37,591 nucleotides of DNA from Neolecta irregularis DAH-3. Lineage: Eukaryota > Ascomycota > Neolectomycetes > Neolectales > Neolectaceae. Numbering within the stretch: the stretch's first letter is position 1; each line of letters begins with the position of its first letter. The position numbers and the translations under genes were made by a program. The stretch covers positions 1,286 through 38,876 of the forward strand of contig LXFE01003900.1 in assembly GCA_001929475.1 (NCBI GenBank), given 5' to 3'. Below, piece after piece: positions 20,223 through 30,870 of this stretch. The notes beneath the pieces were generated by a model. The model was not told the origin of the DNA. It saw nothing but the letters and a program-made list of their open reading frames with translations, and ran no database searches.

Positions 20223-22256
20223 TCAGTGATCCTCCGACTCTCCATCGGATCCATCGTCCTGTGCATCCACCGGTGCCATACCAATCATGCTCATCATCCT
20301 GTTCCATACTCTCCGCCCAACATCCTCCGGCCTCGAATCCACATCTCCACCCTCCTCCGTCTCAGCTCTATGAGCTTCATGCAGCGCACTGTCCAGCATA
20401 GTCACCGCATCAGTCTGATTGTCCCCGTTGCGTCCTACAAACCAGTTCCTAGTCGCGTTCATTATTGCCATCAGTGCATTCGGTTGCACCTCTTCGTCAA
20501 AGTCGTGTGATGCATCAGCCTCGGTACTGGCATCGCCATGGGAAACTGCGTCATGCGGGGGAAGAGGATCAAAGGATAAGACGGTGCTTTTGTAATGATT
20601 CGGCAAATGTCTTATTAATTTTGAAACATCAAGAACAATAATATGGCGTGCCACATTTTCTGGAATTGGCTCCTCAGGCCACTCCGTTGTTATGCGAGGA
20701 GGATCAGACAGAACAATACTTTCGAGCAGGAATGTAATAATATCCGGATCATTCCATAGCTCTGCTGCTCGGTGAACGTATAGATCGACATACAACGCCT
20801 GTAATTGCGAAGGAGGTGACCAGGCTCTGAACTGTGGGGGAACACCGAGATTGAGCGATTCTAATAGTGGAGCTATGAACCATGGCCATTCGTCAGCGGC
20901 AGCGACAAGCATTTGAAATGATTCAACATGCGGCTTTATCATTAGTCCGTCTCTGGGAAAAAGGCAACATACCTCCTTGTTTAATTTTTCCAAATGCCGT
21001 CTGGCCAAAGCAGCAGATAACTGAATATTTGGCAAATTGAACTGGTGTTCTTGCCACTCTTTATCGAACTGAATGGCATACTCGTATTGCTTTGCTTTGA
21101 TGGCATAATAGTCGATCGCAAGAGCAGCCATATAAGGGTCCCCCTCCGGGTCCATACTATGAATAAACAACAGTCGCTAAAAAAAGATTCTAAAAAAAGA
21201 TAGAGATACCTCAACAATAGCTTATTAAGCTCAAACGCAGTACGAAAACATCCTCGTTGTGATAAATTTTGGATATATCGATTAATACAAAGGTAAAAGC
21301 TTCTGTTCTCATAATATTGGAAAGGCAAACGAGCTTTTCCGGCGGCATAGTTGAACATTGGATGTAGTGCGCGATCAAATGTATATAGAGCCCGTTCAAT
21401 CATTTCTCGAGCTTGTTCGTGCGATCCTTGGTGTCGAGAGATCTCAGCCGCTTGAAGACAGGTATCTACATGGAAGGGGAACATTCTCATGAGGTCCATG
21501 ATCAGACTTGGATCTACATGTCAACTGTTGTATTCGACCGAGAAAGTACCATAGCTTCTTGCACATAGAAGAAACTGTCTCTGCTGATCTCGATAAGCAT
21601 GAGAATAGTTGAACAAGAAATAGGCAATAGCTCCCTCGGTTTTAAGCAAATCCATGGTCATCCCACCTCGAAATATTCTCGTCCATGTGTCATCAGGTTG
21701 AACGAGTGCTCTCACCCGACCCCTGCGTTTTCCTTCAATCACCCTTGCCCCAAAGAATCGTCGTAGCTCAGCTTCACTGTCGAGAAACCTCGCATCAACT
21801 TCAAATATCGAACGTTTTCGAGTCTCAAAAGTCTCTTCTTGCGGTTTTAGAGTTGTTGCTTCGAAAGAAGCCTGAGCAATCGCTTGATCAAGGAGTTCAA
21901 GGTCTGTATCCTTCTCTTGGCTTGCTGATTGCGAACAATGTGATTTTTTGGCTTTCTTTTTCTTCGACTTTGATTTCTTTGTCGTTGATGGTGAAGAAAT
22001 CTGTTTATTGGCCATTTTATAAGGCGCACCAACTTTCTTCTCTTCTTCACTTTCTTCTTCAGGCTGTTCTATACCGCTGAGCTGATATAATTAACAGAGA
22101 CAACCATTTATACCGTACCAAAGCGAAAGGGTTTGGAACTGTGTTCATGAGCTCATCTTTCTCTTCTTCGTCTTTTATTTCCTCCTCAATATTTTCTTGC
22201 GCCTTTGTTGCCATTTCTTTCTCCTGCATAGCCCATCTAAGCGCGCGGGAACTCAT
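20223..22256 (-). CDS. RQC1: TCF25/Rqc1, ribosome quality-control factor
   Basis: Five exons (22256-22119, 22081-21550, 21513-21210, 21156-20973, 20933-20223; introns 37, 36, 53 and 39 nt) encode 622 residues. TCF25 (Rqc1 in yeast) is a subunit of the ribosome quality-control complex that helps Ltn1 ubiquitinate stalled nascent chains on 60S subunits. It starts MSSRALRWAMQEKE, as in the family, followed by an acidic and Lys-rich low-complexity region (SKSKKKKAKKS). The conserved core holds FGARVIEGKRRGRVRAL, DPSLIMDLMRMFPFHVDTCL, EMIERALYTFDRALHPMFN, FELNKLLLSMDPEGDPYMAA and LAIDYYAIKAKQYEYAIQF. The tail is acidic. The fourth intron (20972-20934) is 39 nt, in frame and stop-free; I call it an intron because it has GTATGT, CTAAT and AAG signals and breaks a conserved helix. 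It is divergent from COX18 with 150 bp between starts. Confidence 0.92.
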
Positions 22257-22406
22257 AGTTGATGATGAAATTTAATATAAGATGGAGGGCAACAAGTGAC
22301 GTAGTAGAAACTCAAAAAGTGACAGACTACCCCATCGTCAACTCTCATTTCTATTTTCATTGTCAAAAGGAAATATCACAGATCAAAAAGCATAATCAAC
22401 TTCGGG

Positions 22407-23387
22407 ATGTTTTGCTTAAAATCGCGTAGTCTCCGGGTTTCGTCCCGCAATTTCCAGCGTCGCTTTCATGCATGTCCAACCCCTCGTAATCCTCTCGGAT
22501 TAACACAATCCCTGTTTGAATATCTACACACTTTAACGGAAACTCCCTGGGCAGTTACGATTCCTCTAAGCACAATAATTCTTCGATCATGCATCACACT
22601 CCCAATAACTATTTATGCAAAAGAACGTATGGTAAGGTATAAAGCATTGGATGGCCTTCGAAAGGCATGGTTACAGGTTATTAGAAGGAACGTGGTTCAA
22701 AATAGTGAAAATGTTGACCAATTCGCCAAAATCAGTGCGAAAGAAGTATTTATCTCCCAAACTAAAATCAAGTTGACAATAGTATGGAAATAAAATGAGA
22801 GAGATTCATCGTCGCCATGACTGTTCACCTCTTCAAACAATAATCTACCCCTTCATCGTACAAACCCCACTATTTTTCCTCGTGTCGTTCACACTCCGGG
22901 GAATGGCTGGATTGAGTCTACCCATTTTGGGGGAAAGTTCAATTTCTCTGGAACCGGAATTTGCCTATGAAGGAGCTCTTTGGTTTGAGAATTTGTTATT
23001 GCCTGATCCGACGTTTTTGCTGCCCTTTGGGATTGGTTCACTCAACTTTCTCAATGCTGAGGTATAGCCCCTACTCATAAAAGGTTGATCTCTAATTGGA
23101 AAGTTGACATCAAGTAGTAGAGGAAATAAAACAAGGAGATTTAATCGCATCGTGACAAATAATCTCAAGATACTGAGTGTTATTACTATTCCCATTGCAA
23201 TGCAATTGCCGTCGGTACAAACTCTTTCACGGAGAAACAAGACTGATGATGTTAGGCGTTGACGTTATATTGGGCGACATCGGCGCTGTATTCGTTGATA
23301 CAGAATATGGTGTTAGAAAAGAAGTACCCACAGAGGCAGGAAAGGCCATTTGAAAGAAATGTAGAAATCCTTTTTGTGAAGAAATGA
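22407..23387 (+). CDS. COX18: Cox18, mitochondrial membrane insertase
   Basis: Four exons (22407-22745, 22783-23061, 23104-23214, 23256-23387; introns 37, 42 and 41 nt) encode 286 residues. Cox18 belongs to the YidC/Oxa1 family and exports the C-terminal domain of Cox2 across the mitochondrial inner membrane. A basic, Arg-rich presequence (MFCLKSRSLRVSSRNFQRRF) is followed by membrane segments at WAVTIPLSTIILRSCITLPI, TIIYPFIVQTPLFFLVSFTL, LLPDPTFLLPFGIGSLNFL and the pair ILSVITIPIAMQLPS / ALTLYWATSALYSLIQN. A charged loop (KMREIHRRHDCSPLQ) sits between the first and second segments, as is typical. It is convergent with MAM3 (155 bp between stops). Confidence 0.9.
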
Positions 23388-23542
23388 TTGTATTTTATAA
23401 AACTATGCAAAATAATAACAAATGCTTCACGTTCAACGAAATGCCCAATGCTACAGCCCCCGACCATCAATCCTAAACTCAAACTTGCCATTTTTCAGCA
23501 TGTTTCTCACCGTCTTTCTCTTTGTGTCCCGAAATGTGCGAA

Positions 23543-25817
23543 CTAGATCAAATTTTCATTTTTCTTCTGAAATAGCCCCTTTCGCAAACTTGATCGGCTT
23601 GTAGGTCGTTCACCATGCTGTCCGACAGGAGCAGATAAACTCGGACTAGGCGGTCTCTCTTCGATTTTCTCGTTGAGACTACCCGGTACAGATGCGGCTC
23701 GAGAGACCGGACGAAGCAACAATGGTTGGCTTTTAAATTTATTTCGGGCATTAAAAGACGACGAGACACTTGGTCGATCCTGTGAAGGTGTCTGCTGACC
23801 CTGTACGTTTCGCAGATGTTTGTTGATATGGTGAGCAGTGGTGGCTGTAATGTCTTCTGGTGCACGCGATGGTGATATAGCATCTTGGGGAATAGTAATT
23901 GAAACTGGAACGACGGTAGACCGGCCTTTTTCTTTCCCCGATGTATTACTTTTTCCCGTTTCAGATTGGTTGCGTTTAGCAGTGGATCGTTGAGTAGCTA
24001 GAATAATACGTCCACCAGTTTCAAAAGGAATTGCAAGACCGGCTCGAGGTCGTGCTGCAATTGGGTCAGATTCGTCCCAAATCGGTTCTTGGATGAGCTC
24101 TTCAAGGACATCTGTAATATGTTATTGAACCCCAATAAAACGAGAAACACCTTCTAGAGTAATAATTCCGATCGGAGGGAGATTTTCAATTTCGTCTCTT
24201 GTCCATTGAGGAGACTGAGGAGGCGAGATCTGTACAACTGTCGTCTTGGAACCATTGGAGGAATTTCGACTACTGACCCGCGATACTGAATCTGATGCTA
24301 GACCAAGGCATTCTGGTTGCGGAGGAGACGGAATGACGATTGCCATATGAGAATTTCCTTCCTGGAAAGAATTGAGGATGTCAAAGAGACCGAGACTTTC
24401 TTGGACAGTGGGCATAGCATTGATTTTGATATCTCTCAGGGGGATGGCGTCATCCGGATCGAGCAAGATAAGATTCTGGATGGTAAGATACATAATGCAG
24501 GAAATTTACTTTGACGAGTAAGGCGCCGACCAATCTTTTCCATTTAATCTCCCCATCATCCGTTTTTGTGCTCGTTTCCTCATATACAGGAACTCGACTA
24601 TGTCCACTGGCAACGATCTCTTTGATCGTCAAACGATCTAATTTGGCATGAAGAGGGAGCATAAATACATCCTGGATCGGCGTGAGAACATCACGAACAG
24701 CTGTGCGGTTAGTAAATAAACCTTATATCCATGGCATTACATTTCTCTTGTAGATCCAGTGCTCCTCGCATGATGGTAACTGCATCAATGTTTAAATCAC
24801 CTCCTTCTGGTCGTTGAGATGAATGGATATTGATCAATTCTTTGAGTTCAGCTCGTCGATAGATGACTCCATGACTATGTGAATGAGACTGACATGCATA
24901 GGGAAGGCATACTGAGCCCCAATCATGCAATCCAACAGCTTCGAGATGGGCCAACTGAGGGGGAGCAACATGTAGATAGCGGCCTGCACAAATCTAAGAC
25001 ATCAACATTTTTTTCCGTCGAAATGACGTCATACGGAGCAGCATAATACCCAATCGACAGCCCATATTGTGTGCATATCGCCTGGGGCAAAATCTCTGCA
25101 AAACTGATCATCAACGAAGAATTGATCACGATGGAAACATACATAACGATCAAAGCAGCAGAAATGACGACGGCAAGAACACCCGCTTCAGAATTTAGCT
25201 TGTCATTCGACCACCCAGATACCGCCAAGAGTATCCTCGCTGATAATGGGCAGTGTCTCATTGCATATAACATTTCCCAGAAGGAGTGTAACCAAAAGGA
25301 GATGTCCTTTTCTACGAAGCGGGAGGATGCGCGAAGCATATTTCCTGGATATCAGTAGGGTGGACTTGCGAAACGGGTGAACCTTTGAAGGGCAGTTCCA
25401 GACTGTGCAAGAACCGAGAGCTGCGTAGCATCCAAGGCCATGTAGCCTAATAGGATCAGACCTTTTATTCAAACCGCAGGAAGGGGAGGATCACCCACCG
25501 AGGGTCAACCCGGCGAATATGCCGGACAGGAGGACGAGCATAGCAATGGCAACGACTGCAGAACATTAGCAACAGCCCACTAATATTGAATAAAACGTGC
25601 TCTCTCCAGCCTTGCTGCCTGCAGAGTGGTTATTTTGATTTCGTTTCAGCAGCCAACCGAATTGAGGCGGGTCAACGGGTGCCGCAGATGCTGATGAAAA
25701 TCCGGAAGCGCAGCATATCGCAAGCAGAGCAAGAATAATTCTGATATTATTGGTTCGGCGAAGCCATGGGAGAAATTCGGTGGTTTCTTTGGGCGCATGC
25801 TGGGGCAATAATTTCAT
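23543..25817 (-). CDS. MAM3: Mam3/CNNM-type DUF21-CBS membrane protein
   Basis: About eleven exons (25817-25574?, 25555-25499, 25446-25383, 25344-25223, 25185-25143, 25103-25028, 24983-24913, 24874-24741, 24700-24510, 24475-24151, 24111-23543) encode about 630 residues. Mam3 is a vacuolar-membrane CNNM protein linked to Mn/Mg homeostasis. It has a signal-like first helix (IILALLAICCASGFSSASAA), the DUF21 module with LSGIFAGLTLGYMALD, RKGHLLLVTLLLGNVICNET and FAEILPQAICTQYGLSIG, a CBS pair with SVRDVLTPIQDVFML, IVASGHSRVPVYEE and LILLDPDDAIPLRDI, then LEDVLEELIQEPIWDE and a long Ser-rich tail. Introns after the first are 52, 38, 37, 39, 44, 38, 40, 34 and 39 nt. The first junction is unresolved: an in-frame TAA must be removed, but only 18-25 nt are available. 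Either an abnormally short intron, an unusual donor or a sequence error is involved. Confidence 0.88.
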
Positions 25818-26043
25818 TCAGGGGAGGGCTGGTGGTGTGGAGAACAGATGACGGGTGTGGCGCTTTTGTGGATGCCGGGGCTGAGTTAAGCACGTGCTTC
25901 TACAACCCTTTCACCAACACTGTTCCTGGTTCGCACATGCTGATTTTTGCTCGTCTAATTCCTTGACGTCATCAACCAAACACTTCTCCAAACTTTTCCT
26001 TCCAGTAACTACTCTGTTCTGTCTCTCATCCAAGGCAACAGCA

Positions 26044-26818
26044 ATGCCCTCCTGGCTCAAGTGCTTGCGTACAAAAGCTCCTAAAGAATCCGTACTTGCA
26101 GACTTCCTTTCTTCAGATCGCCAGCTCCTTCTTTTCTCGCGTTTCCCCTCCTCAAAAACACTATATGTTCTTGACAGTTCCTTCAACCCCCCAACCCTGG
26201 CTCATCTGGAAATGGCAAAAAGTGTGGGTGGTCCCGTCCTGCTTCTCCTGTCGACCAGGAACGCTGATAAAGGAGCAATCGAGAGAGAAATCAAAGACAG
26301 AATCGAAATGATGCAAATATTGGCAAATATCATTGGCAGTTGTATTATTGGACTGATTAAAGCTGCTAAGTTTGTCGAGAAGGAGCATATATTAAGGCAA
26401 TTCGGTCGAGAGCAAATCTTTATCGTCGGTTATGACACTTTAGTGCGCATGAAATCCATCATCTTCGTTTAATTCATGCCAGGTTCGTATTCTAGATCCA
26501 AAATACTACCCTGACGGCCTACGGTCAGAGCTTTCGGATTTTTTCAAACGCGCACGGATAATCTGTAAACTACGCAATGGAATTGCAGGCGAAAGAGAAC
26601 AGCTAGATATTATAGAACGGATACGGCTAGGAAAAGCTGATATCCCAGGAGAATGGGCGGATCGGATTGAGATAAAGAAATATGGGGACAGTGCTGTCAT
26701 TAGCTCAACAGCCGTAAGGAATGCATGTGCTCAAGGCGATATAAAAAAGCTGGAAGAGCTGGTACCAGAAGCAATAGCGAAGTTTGTACTGCGGAAGAAC
26801 ATGTACGGGCATAACTGA
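26044..26818 (+). CDS. POF1: Pof1-type nicotinamide-nucleotide adenylyltransferase-like protein
   Basis: Two exons (26044-26442 and 26483-26818, 40-nt intron) encode 244 residues of the nucleotidyltransferase alpha/beta-phosphodiesterase superfamily. The nucleotide-binding loop is LDSSFNPPTLAHLEMA (a TxxH form of the HxGH motif), followed by LLLSTRNADK, IGLIKAAKFVEKE, IFIVGYDTLVRILDPKYYP and the C-terminal ISSTAVRNA, the ISSTxxR motif that contacts ATP. This pattern fits Pof1 and its fungal relatives, reported as NMN adenylyltransferase-like and tied to filamentation and protein quality control in yeast. Substrate is inferred. The start is chosen because the sequence upstream looks like untranslated leader. 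It is divergent from MAM3 (226 bp between starts) and convergent with RPS23. Confidence 0.85.
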
Positions 26819-26951
26819 ATGCAGAAGATTGAGGAGGAAGATGTCGGTCACTTTTGAATTTACGAAATATTCCTTCCTGTGTAAAATCGTGCATAAACCT
26901 AAGATCTGGGCTATCGATTTGTTAGTTTATGCTTTGAATTAGGAGGTGTAT

Positions 26952-27426
26952 TCATGCCTTCTCTTTCTTCTCCGTCCATAAAGCCAACAGTGACACACCG
27001 GAAACCTTGACAACCTTGAAACGTACACCTGGAATATCTCCTTTGGCTTTACCCTTTCTTCCAAATCCAGAAAGAAGAACTCTAGAAACGATTATTCAAG
27101 GTTCTCCGGAGACCGAGCACATACTCGTCGTTCTCATCCACATAATTCAAACAACCATCGTTGGGAACAAAGGCAGTAACCTTCTTTCCATTCTTCACGA
27201 GCTGAACACGAACACATTTTCGAATAGCAGAGTTGGGCTGTTTAGCTTCGACCGAAATCTTTTCCAGGACAATTCCTTTTGCAAAGGATGCTGCTCCAAA
27301 AGGCGATGATTTGAAAGCAGTCCCGCAAATTCGGCGTTTGAAAGATGGATCAGCCCATCTGTTTTTTCGACGAGAATCTTGAAGCTTTCGCGCGGCTACA
27401 AGTCCTCTCGGCTTTCCTTTTCCCAT
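26952..27426 (-). CDS. RPS23: 40S ribosomal protein S23 (uS12)
   Basis: Two exons (27426-27125 and 27081-26952, 43-nt intron) encode 143 residues of eukaryotic uS12, which sits at the decoding centre of the 40S subunit. The start [16 protein letters not shown], the central [20 protein letters not shown] with the Pro that is hydroxylated in other eukaryotes, [28 protein letters not shown] across the splice junction, and [10 protein letters not shown] near the end all match. Length is normal (yeast 145). A further intron in the 5' leader is possible: a GTCACC...CACCTAG stretch lies just upstream of the ATG. It is convergent with POF1. Confidence 0.97.
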
Positions 27427-28477
27427 ATCGTTGGTTACTAGGTGGGGTTGACGAGCGTCGCTTCTTTGTTGGTGACAGGTGACTGTGAGGCCAAAACTAA
27501 TTTACTACCTTTCCTCAAGTTGAATTTAAGGGCTTTTTCCCTATTGACCACACTCTAACCTAAACAATTAGACACTCTAACCTAAACAATTAGAGCTGAC
27601 AAATGTGTACTAGCACAGTTGAATAAACAAAGGAAGTCTCTATATAACCCTAAGCCGCATGGATTAGCACATATAATTCTTTTTCGCAAATGCCGTATAC
27701 CGATGTATACACTAATCGAGCCGCGTTCCTTAGCTATTGAAGTCGATTTTAAACTGTTTTTTGTTTATTCCTTGGCCAATGAATATCATAAAGCTTCCTC
27801 TTAACATGTTGATTCCTAATTCTTGATTTACAATCATTTAGTTTTGATTCTGTAATCACCTCCATTCGGTCCGAGTTACAAAAAGGGAGAAGAGTATCCT
27901 GCACCATGATTGTATTCTTTGGAGACGTTGATCAATCGTCCAACTAAACTTGAAGTTTTTAGAAAGTATTCTCTGATTTTACCATGACACATTGTGAAAA
28001 AGAATGATTGGATATTGTACTATATATATCTTAATCCATGGTTTCACATTCTCCAGTGCGCCCTGTACCTCTAAACCTTACAAAGCTCTCTGCTTGAAAA
28101 TGTTTCGGAGAGCGAATCATGATTCGACCTGGACGCTTCTAGGAATAAACGGCACTCGCAAGGTTGTATTTTTATGAATCAAGAAATCACTGTTGATGAA
28201 TCAGATGGAGAACATGATAGGTCGGGTATTACGAAAACTAGAATCCCGTGTATGATACCAAAAGACGAATTTCAATCACGTTTCATTAAAGGAGAGGCAA
28301 CGTGACTGTCCAGCATAGATTAAAAAGATTACACTAACACAGGTGTCAGGAATAAACACGTTGGTAAAAAAGCAATTATATGCACAAAGCAATAGTTCCC
28401 GAGCATCAGCAAACACCCCCACCATTAAATCGAAAATTCTAAAACAGATTTTAATACATTTTTAAGATTGAAGTTCA
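27427..28477. other. RPS23 upstream region, no gene seen
   Basis: This 1.05-kb AT-rich stretch separates the RPS23 start from the FMO stop. I found no protein, even after trying splices, and no tRNA. It contains a perfect 22-bp tandem duplication near RPS23 (listed separately). The near part is the RPS23 promoter and leader; the rest is unexplained. Confidence 0.45.
27551..27594. repeat. Perfect 22-bp tandem duplication
   Basis: Two identical, directly adjacent 22-bp copies (27551-27572 and 27573-27594), each beginning CACTCTAACC, lie about 125-170 bp upstream of the RPS23 start codon. Their identity implies a recent duplication or selection on both copies. Confidence 0.9.
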
Positions 28478-30373
28478 TTACTCTTTCCCAAGGTCACACT
28501 CAGTTGATAATCGACCAAGAACGAATTTAGAGCATGAATGCGATGTTTTCAAGATTCGAAACTGCATGAATAAGTAATACGAGCTGAAGAGGCATTGTAC
28601 ATATTCGGTCTTTGGTGTTCCGAAACAAGTTTTAAATGCTAATCTGACACTTCTATTCTGATATAGGACTCTCCAGAAGGTCGGTCGACAACCGATATCT
28701 TTAGCTAACAAATCCATATACCTGTCCTGTTAATCAAGGATTAATGAGAAAGACACACGGCAGCCAGTCTACTTCTATGGTGTGTCTTGAACTGGCCATA
28801 TAACGTTTCCTGCGACGATCCTGATCGTGGGCTATCCATGCGTACATTGAAGGTGGAGTAGGTAAAAGTTCGGGCCTTTGAAGCATTGATATTGCCCAAC
28901 GAGTTTGAATTTCAGCAACGGGCATTATGGCACCTCTGAACCTGTTAGACGGGTATCGCGAGAAGGCGAGTACAGCGGTTGCACGAGGCCTATGAAAAAG
29001 ATATTTCGATGAGTTGGTGGAACAATCATTTTGTACAGCGAAATTTTGTTGTCTTTGGGTGCAATTACTGTTTGATCAAAGAAGGGGAATCCGATCTGTT
29101 TCATGTAAGTGCATGTTTGCCAATAAAGCGAGCTACATTGTAGCCGGTGCAAAAGATCACCGTATCGAATTCCTCTTTCCTGCCATCTGCAAAGAGTATA
29201 GAATTCTTGGAAAACTTGGTGATTGCAGGTTTCACATTGATTTTCCCGCGAGATATTTTGTCAAAAAGATCACTTTTAACTAGAGCATCAGTCCGTGTCA
29301 AAGACAAAAAAAGTGCGTCGTACTAGTTGGATGACCTTCAAACAAACCACCTTTGGGCTTGAGGTACTCTGGAGTGGAACCAAGTAGTATCGCCGATGTC
29401 TTCTGAAACACATTCTGCAATAGCGATCTCGGCAACGAGCACACGAAACGACTTAACAAAACATCCATCGGCTAAACATCATTAATGACGTGAAAACTCA
29501 CGTGGAATTCACTTTTCCATTAAATGTTCTCGGAAGAACCCAAACGCCAGAACGGGAAATAATGGAAACGCTATCTGCCCGCTGTGAGATTTCACAAGCA
29601 ATGTCGGCACTTGGGCCAATTAGCCTCGTTACGATGAATTTAATTGCATAAGGATGATCCCGATTTACAGTTCGGAATACCCGAAGAGAGGGGCATGAAT
29701 GGAAACGACTTACGCGGAATTTCCGACCCCAATGACAGCCACTCTTTTGTTCTCATATTCATTCGGCCTTGGATGATTAGCCGTTGAACAAAGGTAGGGC
29801 TAGCACACAGCCGGTAGTCTCTACTGTGAATCACGCTTCCTTGAAACTTTTCAATTCCGTCAAAGTGTGGTATACGAGGAATCGAGTGATGGCCTGTACA
29901 AACCATTACAGAGTCAAATACCAATCGCTCCGAGTCAGTTCCGAGTTCCCATTTTTCGCCGTCAAATGGCACACAGCGCCGAACTGGGCAATTGAATCTG
30001 ATGTATTTTTCCAGGCCAAAGTGGGAGGCATAGCGAGAGAGATATAGAATTACGTAGTCGTGGGAGAGAAAGAGCGGAAAGGAAGTGGGAATTGGAAAGT
30101 CACTGGTACCCAGTGTTAGTTGTTTGACAGGCAAGAGATATTTACGAGAATCCCGAGATGTCTCGAGAGGTATTCATCGTCACACTTTTGTATACAGATC
30201 CGGGGCCGTATCTCCATAAACCTGTGGATTTCAGCCAAGGGAGAGGGCATGAACCTGGAAATACCGCCGTAATGGGGTGTTGATTCAAAGCAAACGACTT
30301 CATAGTGCGCATCGATACATTGCTTAATGGCGGATAGACCCGAGGAGCCAGCACCGATAACAGCGACTTTCAT
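28478..30373 (-). CDS. Flavin-containing monooxygenase (class B)
   Basis: Ten exons (30373-30265, 30221-30146, 30102-29809, 29767-29714, 29609-29513, 29471-29324, 29279-29137, 29095-28974, 28935-28759, 28721-28478) encode about 487 residues. The fold shows MKVAVIGAGSSGLSAIKQC (FAD, GxGxxG), FQGSVIHSRDYR (the FMO signature FxGxxxHxxxY), KRVAVIGVGNSAADIACE (NADP), VLPRTFNGKPMDVLLSR, FCTGYNIGFPFF and LGAIMPVAEIQTRWA. FMOs oxygenate soft nucleophiles such as thiols and amines using NADPH; the substrate is unknown. Introns are 43, 43, 41, 104, 41, 44, 41, 38 and 37 nt. A tenth, in-frame candidate (28600-28562, 39 nt) near the C-terminus would shorten the protein to 474. Two acceptors skip an AG placed too close to the branch site. 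The last 50 residues are poorly conserved. Confidence 0.93.
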
Positions 30374-30870
30374 AGAAATAAAATCAAGACAGGAAAAGGA
30401 GTAGTAACACGGAGGGAAGAAGAGGATTATAAAGACTGTGGGGAGGAAAAAGCGTCCCTGTGTCTTTCTGCGGCCACGGCAGTACAAGTATATGGAGCGC
30501 GACCAATCGCAACGAAATATTAAAAGCTCGCGTCAAGTTGGAGTAACCTGGTGCTTGCTTTTATCTTTTTCGATTTGTCAGACCCCTAGGACTTGGCTAG
30601 ATTCATACCTACCAAGAAGTCGCAGAATTAAGCGAGATGACAGGCAAGGAATCAAAAGTCGACACGTCAAAATGATCTGCATGCTCATGCTGTTTCTTTA
30701 AAAACCTTGGGAATTAAATAGGCAACAAGTTTTAGTGAGATGAATGTGCGCTTATTCCATGTACAGTACATTATGAACCCCTTCTTTTCTCTGAGGAAAA
30801 TAGTGGATGCATAGGTAATCATTTTGTCCAAGGGCGCCCCAAGAAACGTTAGTATATAATAGTTACTCAT
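30374..30870. other. FMO upstream region, no gene seen
   Basis: This 497-bp stretch lies between the GUT2 stop and the FMO start, both on the minus strand. I see no gene in it. A CCAAT pentamer occurs at about 30504; nothing else stands out. Confidence 0.5.

Noticed and set aside
26320-26365. Possible extra intron in POF1 (about 24 nt)
   Set aside because: The continuous frame encodes IGLIKAAKFVEKE, which fits the family without splicing, and the candidate is shorter than any confirmed intron.
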